A stretch of DNA of 64,000 nt. Origin: Tetracentron sinense (Eukaryota; Streptophyta; Magnoliopsida; Trochodendrales; Trochodendraceae). The stretch spans positions 13,317,827 to 13,381,826 of the forward strand of contig CM026551.1 in NCBI GenBank assembly GCA_015143295.1, read 5' to 3'. Positions 1 through 14,100 of the stretch are shown piece by piece (position 1 is the stretch's first letter; each line of letters begins with the position of its first letter). The position numbers were made by a program, and so were the translations under genes. Below the pieces are notes generated by a model. That model searched no databases and had not been told where the DNA came from. It saw only the letters and a program-made list of their open reading frames with translations.

Positions 1-1103
1 AATTTCGTAGTGCTATGGTGAAAGCGGGTTACAAGCAGAGTCAAGCAGACCACACATTATTTATCAAACAGTCTCATCCGAAGATGATTGCTCTAATTGT
101 TTATATAGATGACATTGTAGTAACAAGCAATGATGTGGATTATATTAAGCTACTGAAGAGAAAGTTAGTAGAGGAGTTTGAGAACAAGGATCTGGGTCAG
201 TTGAGATACTTCATTGGGATTGAGGTTGCCAGGTCAAAGAAGGGTATATTCATCTCTCAGCGCAAGTATGTCCTTCATCTTCTATAGGAGACATGTCTGA
301 TGGGTTGTAAACCATGTGATATGCCCATTGATACTGTTCACAAACTCAGTGAAGGTAGTGGGGAATGTTTACGAGATGCAGACAAATATCAAAGACTTGT
401 TGGTCGCTTCGTTTATTTATTACTCACTAGACCAGACATGAGTATGCAGTAAGTGTGGTTAGCCAGTTTATGCATGCTCCGACCATTGGACATCTTGATG
501 CAGTTAATAGAATTTTTCGCTATGTGAAATTTTCTCTAGAGAAAGGTTTGATGTATAAATGTCATGGGAATTTAAGAGTTGAAGCATACACTAATGCAAA
601 TTGGGCTAGGTCCATTTCAGATAGACGGTATGCTTCAAGGTATTGCATTATGGTTGGAGACAACCTTGTTACATGGAGAAGTAAGAAGCAACAAGTGGTT
701 GCAAGATCCAGTGCTGAAGCAGAATTTAGAGTCATAGCACATGGGGTATGTGAGTTGCCCTGGCTTCGGCTGATTGAGATTGGGTTCCCTACTAGTGGCC
801 CGATGAGCTTATATTGTGAAAATAAGGCAACTATTAGTATTGCTCACAATCTTGTGCAACATGACAAAACGAAAGCTATCAGTATTGCTCACAATCTTGT
901 GCAACATGACCAGAACGAAACATGTTGAGGTGGATTGACCTTTATCAAGGAGAATTTGAAGGTGGGTTATATTTGCACCCCTTTTGTAAAGTCTGAAGAT
1001 CAGTTAGCTAATATATTAACTAAGGGGCTTGGTGGTTCTCAATTTCAAAGTATTGTTAGCAAGTTGGGCATGAGTGACATCTACGCACCAATTTGAGGGC
1101 GAG
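1..1103 (+). mobile_element. Ty1/Copia retrotransposon, end of pol (reverse transcriptase and RNase H), fossil
   Basis: The + strand carries the end of a Copia polyprotein. The reverse-transcriptase active-site box reads YIDDIVV near 103-123. It is followed by the typical DLGQLRYFIGIEVA stretch, and then by an RNase H domain (TWRSKKQQVVARSSAEAEF near 670-725, then an ENKATISIAHN stretch). A purine-rich tract (TTTGAGGGCGAG) lies just before a probable 3' LTR starting TG at 1104. The element enters from beyond the left edge and is broken. It sits upstream of a CYP97B exon in the same orientation, so it probably lies in an intron of that gene. Confidence 0.9.
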
Positions 1104-1370
1104 TGTAGAAGAATACTTTTATTTTATGTTTATGGTTCTTTTATGCACTGGAATCTCGGTATACTATTAGTGTCTCTTATATACTAATAATATACCATTA
1201 GTGGAATATAAATAAGAAAGTGTAGGAGGAGCCAAGTAACTCTCTCTAATCTTTTTTTTCTAATCTCTTGTTCTTCTTCCTCTTCTCTCTCTCTCTCTCT
1301 CTCAAACCCTAGACCTTGAAACCCTAAATCACAACCTTGAAACCTAATCAAACCAAACCAACTTTATTAT
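1104..1370 (+). repeat. Probable 3' LTR of the Copia element
   Basis: The sequence begins TGTAGAAGAATAC directly after the polypurine tract and holds a TATAAATAAG box near 1207 and a CT-rich tract near 1275-1300. The right end is not sharply defined, because the partner LTR is outside the window. Confidence 0.55.
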
Positions 1371-2140
1371 GTGTATTTGTGTTTTTATAAATAACATTTA
1401 ACTTTATGAGGGTCTTATGCACCTCGGTCACTACTGACTAGCGCATTTATCCCGTGAGATGAGGCCTAGGCACCACTAAGTGCTAGTGGTTCAACTACTT
1501 TGATTTCACTGCAAATACTGACGCAACACACGTATGCATACATTGTTAACTGGAGGATAGGATGTCTGAAATGGAGTTGAGTTCCAAAATTGTATGTTAA
1601 GCTGTGTTTCCTTAAAGAGAAATGTGCAAGTACCTTTGTATATATGTAAACTGCAAGTTTCCATTGGAATAGATAACAAACTAAAAGTGAAAATATCCAA
1701 ATTACCTTAATAATATATAGTAATAGAAAATTACTAACAAGTAACAACTATACTATCAAGTAAGAAAGTTCCTTGAGTTTTTCAGGAGATTAACATCTTA
1801 ATTTTGTGTTTTCTCCCAGTCTCATAGATACATAATAAGGTTTTAAATTTTAATGAAATTTCTCAGTTTCTGAATTTCATTTGATTTCAACATTTTGACC
1901 TATTTCTGCCGGTCTAATACAAAATTTATCATATTAAAGTAGAATTCAAAAATTTGAGATTTCTTTTCGTTCTTGGGACAAAAACTTATGCTTAAATTCA
2001 GATTTATGGCCCCGTTATACACCCATTAGATTTCTCCAAGTCTCTTTGGTGCTCTTCTTTTTCATGACTTAATTTGGTGACATCCATATTTTGATATTGC
2101 AGTTATTATATGAAGATTTCTAAACTCTCCATGCTTTCAG
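1371..2140 (+). other. Intron sequence upstream of the first visible CYP97B exon
   Basis: AT-rich sequence without a recognisable exon. It ends in a pyrimidine-rich acceptor (CATGCTTTCAG) that fits the exon starting at 2141. The preceding CYP97B exon, expected to end near an IKKLQ/LKKLE motif, was not seen and should lie left of the window. Confidence 0.6.
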
Positions 2141-2562
2141 GTACATAAGGCTTATTGTTGTAGAGGCTCTTCGTCTATATCCTCAGCCTCCGCTACTTAT
2201 TAGACGTTCACTTAAATCAGATGTATTGCCAGGTATTCCTCCTCATTGATACCAGTAGGGAGATATTTAATATGTACTAGCATAGGGAAAGGGGAAGATA
2301 TTTATTTTCTTTGGTTGAAAGAACATGCACTATATAACTGTTTTATTGTATAATAAAAACAGTAGTTATGCTCATTTCTGATGTAAAAATAGTTCATCCA
2401 AAATAAATCTGCATTGCTGTTTCCACATTGTTGATATTAGATTTTTTTTATACTATAGCTTTCTTTCTGTTTATCAGTGTAATTGAATCTGGAGGTAGTA
2501 CTATAAGTCATCATAGTGCTGCATATTGACATAGCTTCTAGCAAAAGCTATAACCTGCTATG

Positions 2563-2595
<33 letters not shown>

Positions 2596-3063
2596 CATGT
2601 ACCACATGTACAGAGGGGTGAAGAAAACCCACTTTTTGAGCCCTGCTGTGAAGTTTCATAGGCTGAAAAACAGTATAGTGGGATGATTTTTAACCATCTG
2701 ATCTATAAACTATCTTTTGTTTCCTAAACCTCTACTCACCATAACATAATAACAAAAAATGAAATGGTTTAAGGTCATTTGATTATATTCATACTTGGAT
2801 ACGTGTGTGTGTGTGTGTGCCACGACCTTTGGGTCAGTCTTACTGTGTATGTGTGTGTGTAAACAGTGGTACTGTCTCTGTGTATGTGTGTATACAGTGG
2901 TATGTCTTTATGTCATGACCTTTGGGCCAGTCGTACTTCAGCTAAATACCTGTGTAAAATTGGTTGAAGTTTAGGTGTAAGGTATTGCAGTTAGTGAATA
3001 TGTAGTACTTTGCCCACATGGGAGCTCTAGTATCGACAGCCCCATCAATTCGTTAATAAAAAG

Positions 3064-3100
<37 letters not shown>

Positions 3101-6100
3101 ATTATTGTGCTTTCCAGTTTGATATTCTAACATGACATGAGTGCTAGTTCAATTTTGTTCAGCCTATTTTGCTTATTTTGTCTGATATTGGTTTTATGCA
3201 TTGTCTAAATTGATCAGCATTTTTTGTTTGTTAGGTATGGCATTGGAAATTTCTGCTGAGTTCTTAATCATGTGCTCAGTTTTTGCATCAACCCTTTCTT
3301 GATACAGTTCCAATTTTCAAATCTTGCACCAAATATTTGGTATGATAACTTGGTCTTTGTTTCCACCTATGTGAACATTCATGCAGATAAGCGCATGGTC
3401 ACCAATTTGACTTGTTTTGATGATCGCTAACTCAGAGTGCTTTCTGATGAAGCTTGCACTGTAGATGATTTTTTCTCTCTTAGTTTTGCCTTTGTTTAAG
3501 GGTGTGATTCATCCATTTGTTATATGTGATGCCTCTCATCAGTGTAGGGTTGAAACTTGAAAGTAAACCTTTCCAAAAAAATAGGTTGTACGGGGTAGGG
3601 GAAGTTGTTAATCTGGAGGAGATGGCAGGCAGTTGGGAATGCAAAATATTATTGGGATTCTACCCTCGACTATTTGATTATGCCCCTAGGCATGTTTCAA
3701 AGCTATATCGGTTAGGATCTAGTGTTGGAGAGAGAAAAGGCTAGCAAGGTGGGAACTGCATTTCCTATCTAAGCGGGTATAGTTACCTCAAAGTTTTAAA
3801 TAACGGTTTTGGCAACCATAACAGTTAGGGCTGTATCTGTTACGTAATGGGTAACGTCTTTTATGGCCTTTGACCGTAACAGTCTCCCGGTTTTTCCTTT
3901 AACAAAGAAAAAAAAAAGTTGCTTGTTTTTTTGGTTAAACAATCAAAAAATAGTAATGGTTTTTTCTTCAGATGTAAGGTTGATGTTGTTGCGACCCAAA
4001 ATGCCCCCTAGGAGTTAGGGATACTTTAGCTCGTGACCGTCATGTCATACCATCCTGTATTACACATAAGGCGTACATACTACCCTGTGAGAGCACACAA
4101 GTTATAACATATAGCAGAAACAAAGCGGAAACAATTTATCACAAAACACTCCTATCATTAGGTTCAAGTCTGAACCAACAGAACATAGCAAAATATGAAG
4201 TATGAAGTGGATAAGTCTCACTCTCAATACTATCAAAATATAAGTATACTCTCTCTCCCTCTCTCAGCAAAAATCTAGATCGGACCCCCTATCTAGAGTT
4301 CCATCATCGTAATGATGATCCATGGTAGGCTCCGGCTCGTAGTACTCTTCCTCTATCAAAGGCTCCAGAGCATAGATGTTGAAAGGAAAACGTGCATAAA
4401 ATGTACGACTGAGCATGGAATACTCAGTGTCTACAAATTACTAGCTAACAATGAGATAATAATATCATGGAGCATGCAAAGACATAGAGCCATAGAGCGT
4501 AGAAATCCGCGAAAACCCCATACTAGTTCCAAAACCATTTCCTTATGAGTTTCTTATGAAATCCAAAACCGTATGAGTCTTATGAGCGTATGAGGATCAA
4601 GTCTTATGAGTTCTTTGAATTCCTTAGAGTTCTTGAAGTTCTTAGAGTTCCTTAATCCGTAGAGACTTAGAGCACTTATGAGCATTCACTTATGAGATCG
4701 TATGAGCTTGTGAGATTCTTATGAGCATAACTTAGAGCCAGACCTTAACACCCGTGAAAAGACTTACTCAAACCACAATCCACCATCTATTATGTTCATA
4801 CTATAGGGAAAATAGAAGGAAGGAAAGAAAAGAGAAGATATGAGCTAGGAGGGTAGCATATGGTACCGACCTTAGATAGGGGAAGAAGACTCTTGCAAAT
4901 GCTGAGGATACCACTTCTGTCGCGACCCAAAACCCACCCTAAGAGTTAGAGTGAATCTTGGATGACTTATCATGACTTACATGACTTGCTTGACAACCCA
5001 ACCTGCAAAACACACTGAGCATAAACAATAGAGGACATAAAAGCGGAAGCATAATTACAAAACACAGCGGAAGACTAACTAAACCTCTATGTACATATAC
5101 ACATGATCCAAGTTTGTACAAAATGAAGCAAAAGAAAGCGCGGATATGCCCGCCAAAATACATGAATATACTCTCTCAAGCTCACCCACAGATCACTCAG
5201 AATCTAGAACCTAGTAGTAGCCCTCTACCGGAGGTTCCTCCACAGGTTCCTCAACGTACTCCTCTTCTACCCACCGGTCAGGGGCACAGATGTTGAAAGG
5301 AGTGGCAACTCCCTCAGTACCTGCCGACATAAACGTATGGCTGAGCATGGAATACTCAGCATGTACCAAATGCTAACCAACAGTCACAACATAAGAATAA
5401 TGGTATATATAAAGCAGGAAGCAATTCATATAATAACAGGAAAGTAAAACAGTTTATATTCATGCTTGCATCACATAAAAGCCGATAAAACTCTTGAAAT
5501 CATCATGCACTTAACTTGACTTAAAATACCATTTTCGTGCTTGAAAAACTTGTCATGTCTGTCTTGCTTGATCTTGTCGAGCGTGTCATGTCATGCGTGC
5601 AATGCGTGCTAGCTTGAAATTTAAACATGCTCATGTAACTTGTGAGATGTGCTTGTGAGATGCACCTGAGAGGGAGGGGAGACCCCTTTTTCAATGACAT
5701 GCACTTGAGAGGGAAGGGAGACCCTTCTTTCAATGATATGTACTTGTGAGTGAGGGGAGACCCCTCTTGGAAGGGAGGGAAGTGTAAACTCCCTCATATG
5801 CAATGCTTGTTCGTGTCCTTGTCAAAAGCGAGGTAAAACATATCGTAAGATATGTCCTACCTCTAAACCTTATTCTTGAAAACGCCGGTAAACCATGTCA
5901 TGCATGCCTTGCTCGTGAATCGTGTACATGCTTTAACTTTGAATTAAATATGACATTTGGGATTCACAAAGTATAGTATAGCATTTATTTCAACAAGAGA
6001 TCATTCATACCGTTGGAAAAAGGCAATTAAACACACTATCATAAATCCTAGCAATTTCATACGCTTTTAAACATGTATTTCTTGATTTACAACTCATTTT

Positions 6101-8086
6101 CTTCAGCTTGGCATTTCATCAAACATGTGGTGTGTACATTATTTGTTAAAGCCTACACCATGCTTTTCTAGGTGGGTTTATGTTCACAACATACATGTGT
6201 TCTTATTATTGGCACAATACTCTTCCCATTCCATTCATCACAACACATTCCAATGGCATCCATCGCCCAACATCCATTCTCACACAACCATTCATCTCCT
6301 ATTAGGTTCACAACTTTAGGAAAACAATAAAGAAGGGAAGAACAATGGAGGATATGAACTAGGAGGGTAGCATAAGGTACCGACCTTAGATAGGGGAAGA
6401 AGACTCTTGCAAATGCCGAGGATGAATGTTGCCCTAACTTGGAGAACGTGCTCCTCACGTGCGTTGCCTTGGATTTGAAGAATCCAAACCCTTTGGAAAG
6501 ATCTTGTGTTCACAAACCCTTGATTTCTTCTCAAGTGGAAAACCCTAGGTTAGAACCCGTCTTTCTCTCCTCTACTCTCTCTCAAAATGCTGCCCTCAGG
6601 GTTTATGAAACCCTTAGGCTCGAGCAAGCCTTTATAGGCAAGGTAAAAATGCCCAAAAGACGAAAAAGCCCATAATGAAATTTCTGCAAAACACGATAGA
6701 CCGATCGATCGGTGGTCAGGACCGAGCGATTGGTCAAAAACACGCTCTCTAGAATTTTTCCCCGTACAAAAAAATGCATCAGTCGATAGCTACCGATCGA
6801 TCGGTTGTGGACCGATCGATCGCCAATAAGGACCGAGCAATTGGTTATAAACCGATCGATCGCTCTTGTGACCGAGCGATCGGTTCTCTGCAGGTTTGAG
6901 TCCATTTTACTGTTTCAGCCATAACTCTTGACTCGTTCGTCGGATTTTGACGATTCAACTTGCGTTGGACTCGTCATTCGAAAAGGAAGATTTTTGGCCA
7001 AAATACCCCTAAAGTTAACTAATCTGCAAATGGAGTTCAGTAAACCGGATTTTTAACATATCCGGCTTAGGAATCCCACTACTTAACCCTTAAAGTTCTT
7101 TAAATTTTCTCCTTTCATAGAAATGGAAGATTACAAAGGCTTAAAGCCTTGGCACAGATTCCGATACATGGGCAAAAGTTCCGGGATTCTATATCCTCCC
7201 CCCCCTATAAAAATTTCGTCCTCGAAATTAGGACGTTACTAAATCAAACGAGGATACTTTGCCACGTTTAACCTTGCCTATTGAATCCTTTATTGATCAA
7301 TATAAGGCTGACACTCACTTGTCGGCGAAGTACCTAGGTTTTCTCATAACACAAAACATCAATCCAAACAGCTAGGAAACTTTCATAACATAAGGTAGCA
7401 TAATTACATACATGTGGCAACTGACTGTCCAAGACAAAACACAAAATACATTCCTTTCTACAAAAAATTTCTTCTCTCTCATATACTTATGCCATATCAT
7501 TTGGTGCCTGAGCATTCTATCCTGACGTGGCAAAGGCTTGTGCCTGGTTAGCCTGACAAGGTGGTGGTGTGGACTGCTGGGGGCTTGATGCCTGTTTAGA
7601 GCCCTGCAGAGGTGACCGCCTAACTGGGGGCCTATTTCCTTGAGAATAAGGTGGCATTCGATGGCGGGGACAATCTTTGATCATGTGGCCCCGACAATCA
7701 CAGTGGAAACATCCACCTGAAATCCTCCTACAGTCGGGCATATAATACCCTTCATCGAATACATAGAAGTGGGCTGCCAAGATCCTTGAACAACCTTCCC
7801 GTTGGCTTTATCCAATCTTTTATGGGATTACTTTGAGCCGGATATGACATATCCTTAGATATGCCCTATCCTTGACCAACCCGATATTTGGTTTTATCAA
7901 TGTTTTAAAACGTTAAGGTGTGAGGCGAGGTATTAGGACCTCGAGATGTGTGAGGCGTAAGCCTCGAGGCGTGAAGCGTAAGCCTCACAAGTCACAAGAA
8001 AGCTTCATGCTCTCTCATTTTAACAAATTAATATAATATAAGAAAAATGGCAAAAAGATTCAAGAAGTTGATGAAAAATTATAGTG

Positions 8087-8118
<32 letters not shown>

Positions 8119-11100
8119 CATATATATATTTGTATTTGTATACATTGTGTGTGCTCATGTGGGCGCACACGTACACATAAGAAATTCTATATAAATTAGT
8201 TGAAATAAATAACAAATTTTAGAAAAAAAAAACGACATTTAAGTCTCAATTACTAATTTTAGTTAATGTATAAGACGTACATAGACATAAAGTAGGCTTC
8301 AAGACATGAGGCGTGTGCCTTATGTAAGCCTCATGGGGTTTTAAGCCTTAAGGCGTTTTCCTTAAGCCTCGCCCCGAAGCGAGCCTCGAGGTGTAAGCCT
8401 CACATGCTTTTTAAAACACTGGGCTTTATTAATGCTTATGAGCTTGGTAGCTTATGAGTTCTTAGAAAATCCTTATGAATGCTTCGATAAACCGCACTTA
8501 TGAGAAACCATAGAGTCATGCGAGACATGTAAACCTTAGAGTGCTTAGAAATCATAGAGTGCACAGAGTGTTTATGAATATCATACTATACTTAGAAATC
8601 TTAGAAACATAGAATCAAAATCATAGAATTTTTATAATAGTGATAGCTTACAAACCATAAGAATTACTCATTTCAATTCATCCAAAAACACATAGTAAAA
8701 CATGGTTTAGCTTAAAAGAATATCACAAGGGTAGATAGTAGAGTGTATCTACCTTTTGTTAGATCAAAGCTTTGATCTAAATTGGTTGAGAAAGGTTGAG
8801 AAGCAAGAATGACTCCTTTGTTGAGAATTCAAACTCAAGAAACACCAAAAATCAAAACCCCAAGCTTCTTTCTTCTTCCTCTTTCTTCTCTTCAACTTTC
8901 TCCCAAAACCTTCCTCTAAGGGTTCTTGTAACCCTAACCCACAAAATGTGGGTTTATATAGGGGTTTGGGGTGAGCCAAAACTCCATAACACCCTTAAAA
9001 TATCCCTGGAGATCGGCCATAGGCAAAATAGACACCACCGATCAACCAGTAGAGAGGATCGGTTGACCGGTCAAAAGACCCCTCTTTGTCTAAATTCCCC
9101 ATACAAAATTTTACTCCATCGGTCGACTGGTAAGGTCATTCGGTCGACCAGTTGCCATTCGGTCGACCAGTTCCCTGTATTTTTTATTTTTTTTCATGTT
9201 TTTCTCATTTTCAACACTAGAGTATTTTCACATACTCTTATCTTAATCCATAGCTCAACTAGGGTACCTTACACCCATACTTAGAACACCCCACTATTAC
9301 ACAACATCACCATGCTTAAGATCTTACACAACCCTCATTCAATAACTCAAGATACCAAGGTCACATAGAAGACCTTGGCTTAAACATACCTAGTGAAAAA
9401 GCACTATTCACTAGAGTAGCGATTCCAAGATCCGGGGTTTTACAGATGTACTGTTTTCAATTCATAAGAAATGAAAGGAACAACCACAATCAAAGGTAGA
9501 AATGGTCGCTTTGGGTTATCTCTAGGCCATCTATCTTGATAATCGTCTCCACCTTATTTGCGTCCTTACTCTTGGATTCCATATATTCAGTTTTAGTTCG
9601 ACTTGTTTTTTAACCCTCAGATTCTAACGTCTCCCTCCACAATTATAGTTTTGCATTTACCCCCTCTTTAGCTTCATCAATCAAGGCCACATTATTTGCA
9701 TATAACATACACCAAGGGACATCTTCTTGAATATAAGCTATCATATCATCCATAACTAATGTAAAAAGATACGGACTTATAGCTAACCCCTGGTGTAACC
9801 CTATTGTCATAAGGAACTTGTTTGTCTCGCCACCAATTGTTCTCACAATAGTTTCCACTCCCTTATGCATGCCTTTATTGATATCAATATATTTTCTTAA
9901 AACTCATTTCTTCCCCAATATTCACCAGATTAAGTCCCTATGGACTAAGTAGAAAATATAAAAATATTAAAGAGAAGCTAAAAAAAGTAATAAGTCAAGC
10001 AAAATATAAAGCATGTGATGACTTATATAATAAACTAGGTACACGAGAGAATGAGAAAAATGCATATTAAGGGAGAGGAAGAATAAAAGACAAAGATAGA
10101 TTATGATAGATGAAAATGGTCCCCTTTTCAGAGACTGGGGAAAGAGAACCATTACTAACCTTGACTTCAACATTACTGGGATCTTAATTATAAGAGGAAA
10201 AAATAAAGGACGTGCCAGACATAATTAGATGCTCCTAAATCAATAACCCAATAGTAACTAGACAAGATTAAAGAAGAGAAATGATGTGCAGAGACAGAAG
10301 TACTGCATCAAGATGAAAATAGGAAAGGCCTTCGAGACTAGATGATATTCCAATTGAAGGTTAGAAATTATAAGATAAATTGGCATATCTTGGCTTACAA
10401 AGTTTGATAATATTATGAAGACTAAGAAAATGTCGGAAGCATAGATGAAAGTATTGCGGTACCCATGTACAAATTACAATATAAAGGAGATGCCCAAAGT
10501 TGTATCAACTATTATAGGGTAAAACTTATGAATCATACTATGAAGTTGTGAGAGAGTGTGATGGAACAAAGATTAAGATAAGTAACTAGGATTTCAGAAA
10601 ATCAATTTAGATTATGCCGGAGAGGTTTATGATTGAGGCTATCTTCTTACTTAGAGAGTTGACTGAGAAGCATAGAGCGAAGAAAAAAGATCTCTATATG
10701 ATATTTATTGACCCGTTGAAATTTTAAATAAATTACATTATCTTATTAAAAATAAATAAATCTAAATTTAAAATTTGCATTTAATAAATACATTAAGTAT
10801 ATAATTATACACTTTTTTTAAAATAAATTACTTAGGTATTATGACCTGTCATGTCAGGTCCATAAACCCATTTATGAGTAAACCCGTCCGTCTAACCCAT
10901 TCTAAATTTAAATAAATCAACTAATTATACCTAAAATAAATAGACTCCTCACTCTCTCTCTCTCTCTCTACCTCGCTCAATCTCTCGCCAAAAAAATCTC
11001 TCTATCAGGGTCCATCGTCAAGACCAATATTTATTATCGCTGTCTTCTAAAACAAATCTTTCATTCACCCATTGTTCTCTCTCTCTCTTTAGTTCCCTGT

Positions 11101-14100
11101 TTCCCCTTTTTCTCTCTCTCACTATTTTATTGTAGCTTATAAGATAAACTGATACTTGCTATTTGGAAAAAAAATGCAAATTGGTCTAAGGCGAGGTCTC
11201 GTCCCTAGGATCATGAGTGGTCCCAGTTAATTTATCAATAGACATATTTAATTATATACTTAATTTTTAAAATGTCTTTAATTTTAATTGTTAATATGAT
11301 TCAAAATAGTTAATTACATTATTTAGTTATTTTAGCGGGTTAGGCATGGGTTAGGATTGAGGGGTTTACTGATGGGTGCACTAGGGTGACAATATTCTTA
11401 TCTTATGCAAATCTGAACCGTTGCCACCCTAGTTATATGTGAGTGAAGTCCAAACCATTTGATCGATGATATTTCATCACTGTAATCAGAGATCCATCTG
11501 ATATTTGACTGGTTATGGTCAGCCAACACATTCAAGCAAAGTACATCACGGGACCCATAGTTTTAGGACTAGCAATACCATTTAATATGTTAGCTTTCGG
11601 TCTACTGGATTTTATTTATAATGTTAATTTGGCCAAGATAGTTACTTGACCACAGTACCTTCACTAATACTGTAAGACCTTTAATATTCATAAAGGTATG
11701 GTTGGACACTTTTTCACTCTAAGAAGACATCCCCTTTTGTCTTCTTATTGGTAAAGAAGATATCTCCTGTGGTTGTCCTGGCACAAAGACTAATGTTAAT
11801 GTCAGGCTCAATATTTTTAAGTTTTTCTCTTCCACCCTCACTGCCATGCCATTTTTGACGTGGCTGTCTGGTTTTCTTGTTTCACTCCAAGAAAATCTAG
11901 GAGTGAAGACATTCCTTTAAATGTATATGTAGTATAGATTCTCAGCTCGCACTATCAATTGCCTCCTAACTTTTATCCCTTCGTGAGGATCTGACATAAT
12001 TGATACTCAATTGATGGAATCAGGGTTGACTTTTGCTTTGGCTATTGTTTTTGGAGGAAGGATCATTGAATCATCACAATATCGTTATTTTTTTGGGTAG
12101 ATAATATCACAAGTCTAAATGTTACACTGTGTAGGGAAAGCTATGTTATTCAAAGATCTGAAAGCCATAACTGATGTTGAGTTTGAAATACAAACTTAAT
12201 ACTACCTGTGTACCTGTTATGTTAATTTATTATATCTTAATATCATTTTTGTGTGTGTTTAGATCCCTTTTTCTTATGTTTGGGTCTCTTTACGGGTTGG
12301 ATGTCTAATTGTCTAGGTGGTAATGATAATATCTTGAACCTTAACCAGTGGCTCATTTTTTCTAAGTGTTGGCAAAGAGGACCGAAACATGCTACTGAAA
12401 GACTCTCTGTGACAAATATGGGCTGAAAAGAACGTAGAGGAGGTAGGATGGGCAGTTGGTCAAATATAGTATGGATGGTACTTGGACCTTAGTTGGAGTC
12501 AGCAGCTCTCCTAGGGTCCCCTCATCTGTGGAAGAGGATTAAGTTGGTCTTTGCGAACAGCTTGATGCACCATCTTCTTTCAACCCTTTGAGTGAAATGT
12601 GGCAAAGGGAGGGAAAATACATGGACCGACCACCTAGGAGCTCTAATCTTTTAGAGCACTCCGATTCTTTTTTTCCTTTTTTTTTTTGTTATGGATGTGT
12701 TTGTTTGTTATTTTTTCCTTCTTTCAAGAGGATAAGTTTTCAAATGTTTCCTTGAGCATCTAGAAGGATATCTGGTCATTGGTGGCAAACTAATGCACTG
12801 GTCATATCCAATGGTTCTCCAACCTAAACATCTCCGGTTCTCATGTTTTTGGGGTGTACAAGTAATATTGCTGTGCGTAGTCAATTCATATCCATAACTT
12901 ATACTCTGTATTTTCTTTTTTTTTTTCATTTCATCTCTTAGAGTTTGGTACTTCTCAGGAAAAGAAAGGAGATGCAAGAGATCCCATCTCTACCTACCTC
13001 CTCCCCCCCCCCTCCCCCCCAACAAAAAAAGAAAGAAAGAAATAGGACCTCTTAAGGCACTAGAGGAAGAAAGATCAGGCTTGGTTGGTAGAAATATTTA
13101 ATCAGATCTAAGTAGAGAGGGTATGCTGCTTGATATTTTCCTCTATTAAAAGTTCTCCCAAGTGAAATAGCCTGTAGTACCTCGAATAAAAAAAAATCTA
13201 TCTGATACTACGAAACAAGTGATATTACTTATAATATTACTACTAGCTATAAAAGTATTAGTAAATTAATAAAAGTATAAATAAATAACCGAAATCCCAG
13301 ACATAATGAACCTGCAATATCTAAAACTTGAATTACTGTGGTCTTGTTGTTGATCATAGATATGCTTTCTCATTTATCATGTATAATGTGATAGATGTGA
13401 TTTGAATAAATCCTAGAACTTTAAACCTGCAGGAGGCTACAAGGGTGAAAAAGATGGATATTCAATTCCTGCTGGGACCGATATCTTTATTTCTGTGAGT
13501 AGTATTATAATTTGGTCTTACATCTTTGTTGAATATCTTGATATGGTATAACTTATGCATGAGTATGTTCTATGCTATCGTGAACATGTCGTGTATACCA
13601 ATTACCTTACTGTGCTAGTATATGCAATAAGCATTACTGAGCAAGTGCCAATAGGTAAAGAAATTAGAAACTTTTATTATTTTGTGGTTGGGTTATGCAT
13701 ATAGATTATAGACTCTATTTATAGGCTGCTTGTTTTAGGTTCTACTTTTTATGGTTAGAAATTCAACTTATCCAGGTATACAACCTCCACCGATCTCCAT
13801 ATTTCTGGGACCAGCCTCATGAATTTGAACCTGAGAGATTCTTAGTGGCAAGAAAAAGTGAAGGAATTGAAGGATGGGCTGGTTTCGATCCATCCCGAAG
13901 CCCTGGAGCAATGTACCCGAATGAGGTTACTTACTAGTCAATACTCCCTAAAAATTCCTACTTATATGTACTGTATTAGTTAACCCTTTTTGTTTCTGCA
14001 ATTGTCAGATCATATCGGATTTCGCTTTTTTACCTTTTGGCGGGGGTCCACGTAAATGCGTTGGAGACCAATTTGCCCTCATGGAATCAACTATAGCATT

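Noticed and set aside
5521-5803. Two overlapping ORFs with repeated [15 protein letters not shown] units
   Set aside because: They are translations of G-rich direct repeats in LTR B.
6603-6905. 100-aa ORF with repeated DRSV residues
   Set aside because: It is a reading of the CGATCGATCGG palindrome array inside LTR B, not a protein gene.
10950-11120. CT-rich tracts as a promoter of a nested gene in the CYP97B intron
   Set aside because: No ORF or exon follows. Such tracts are common throughout the window.
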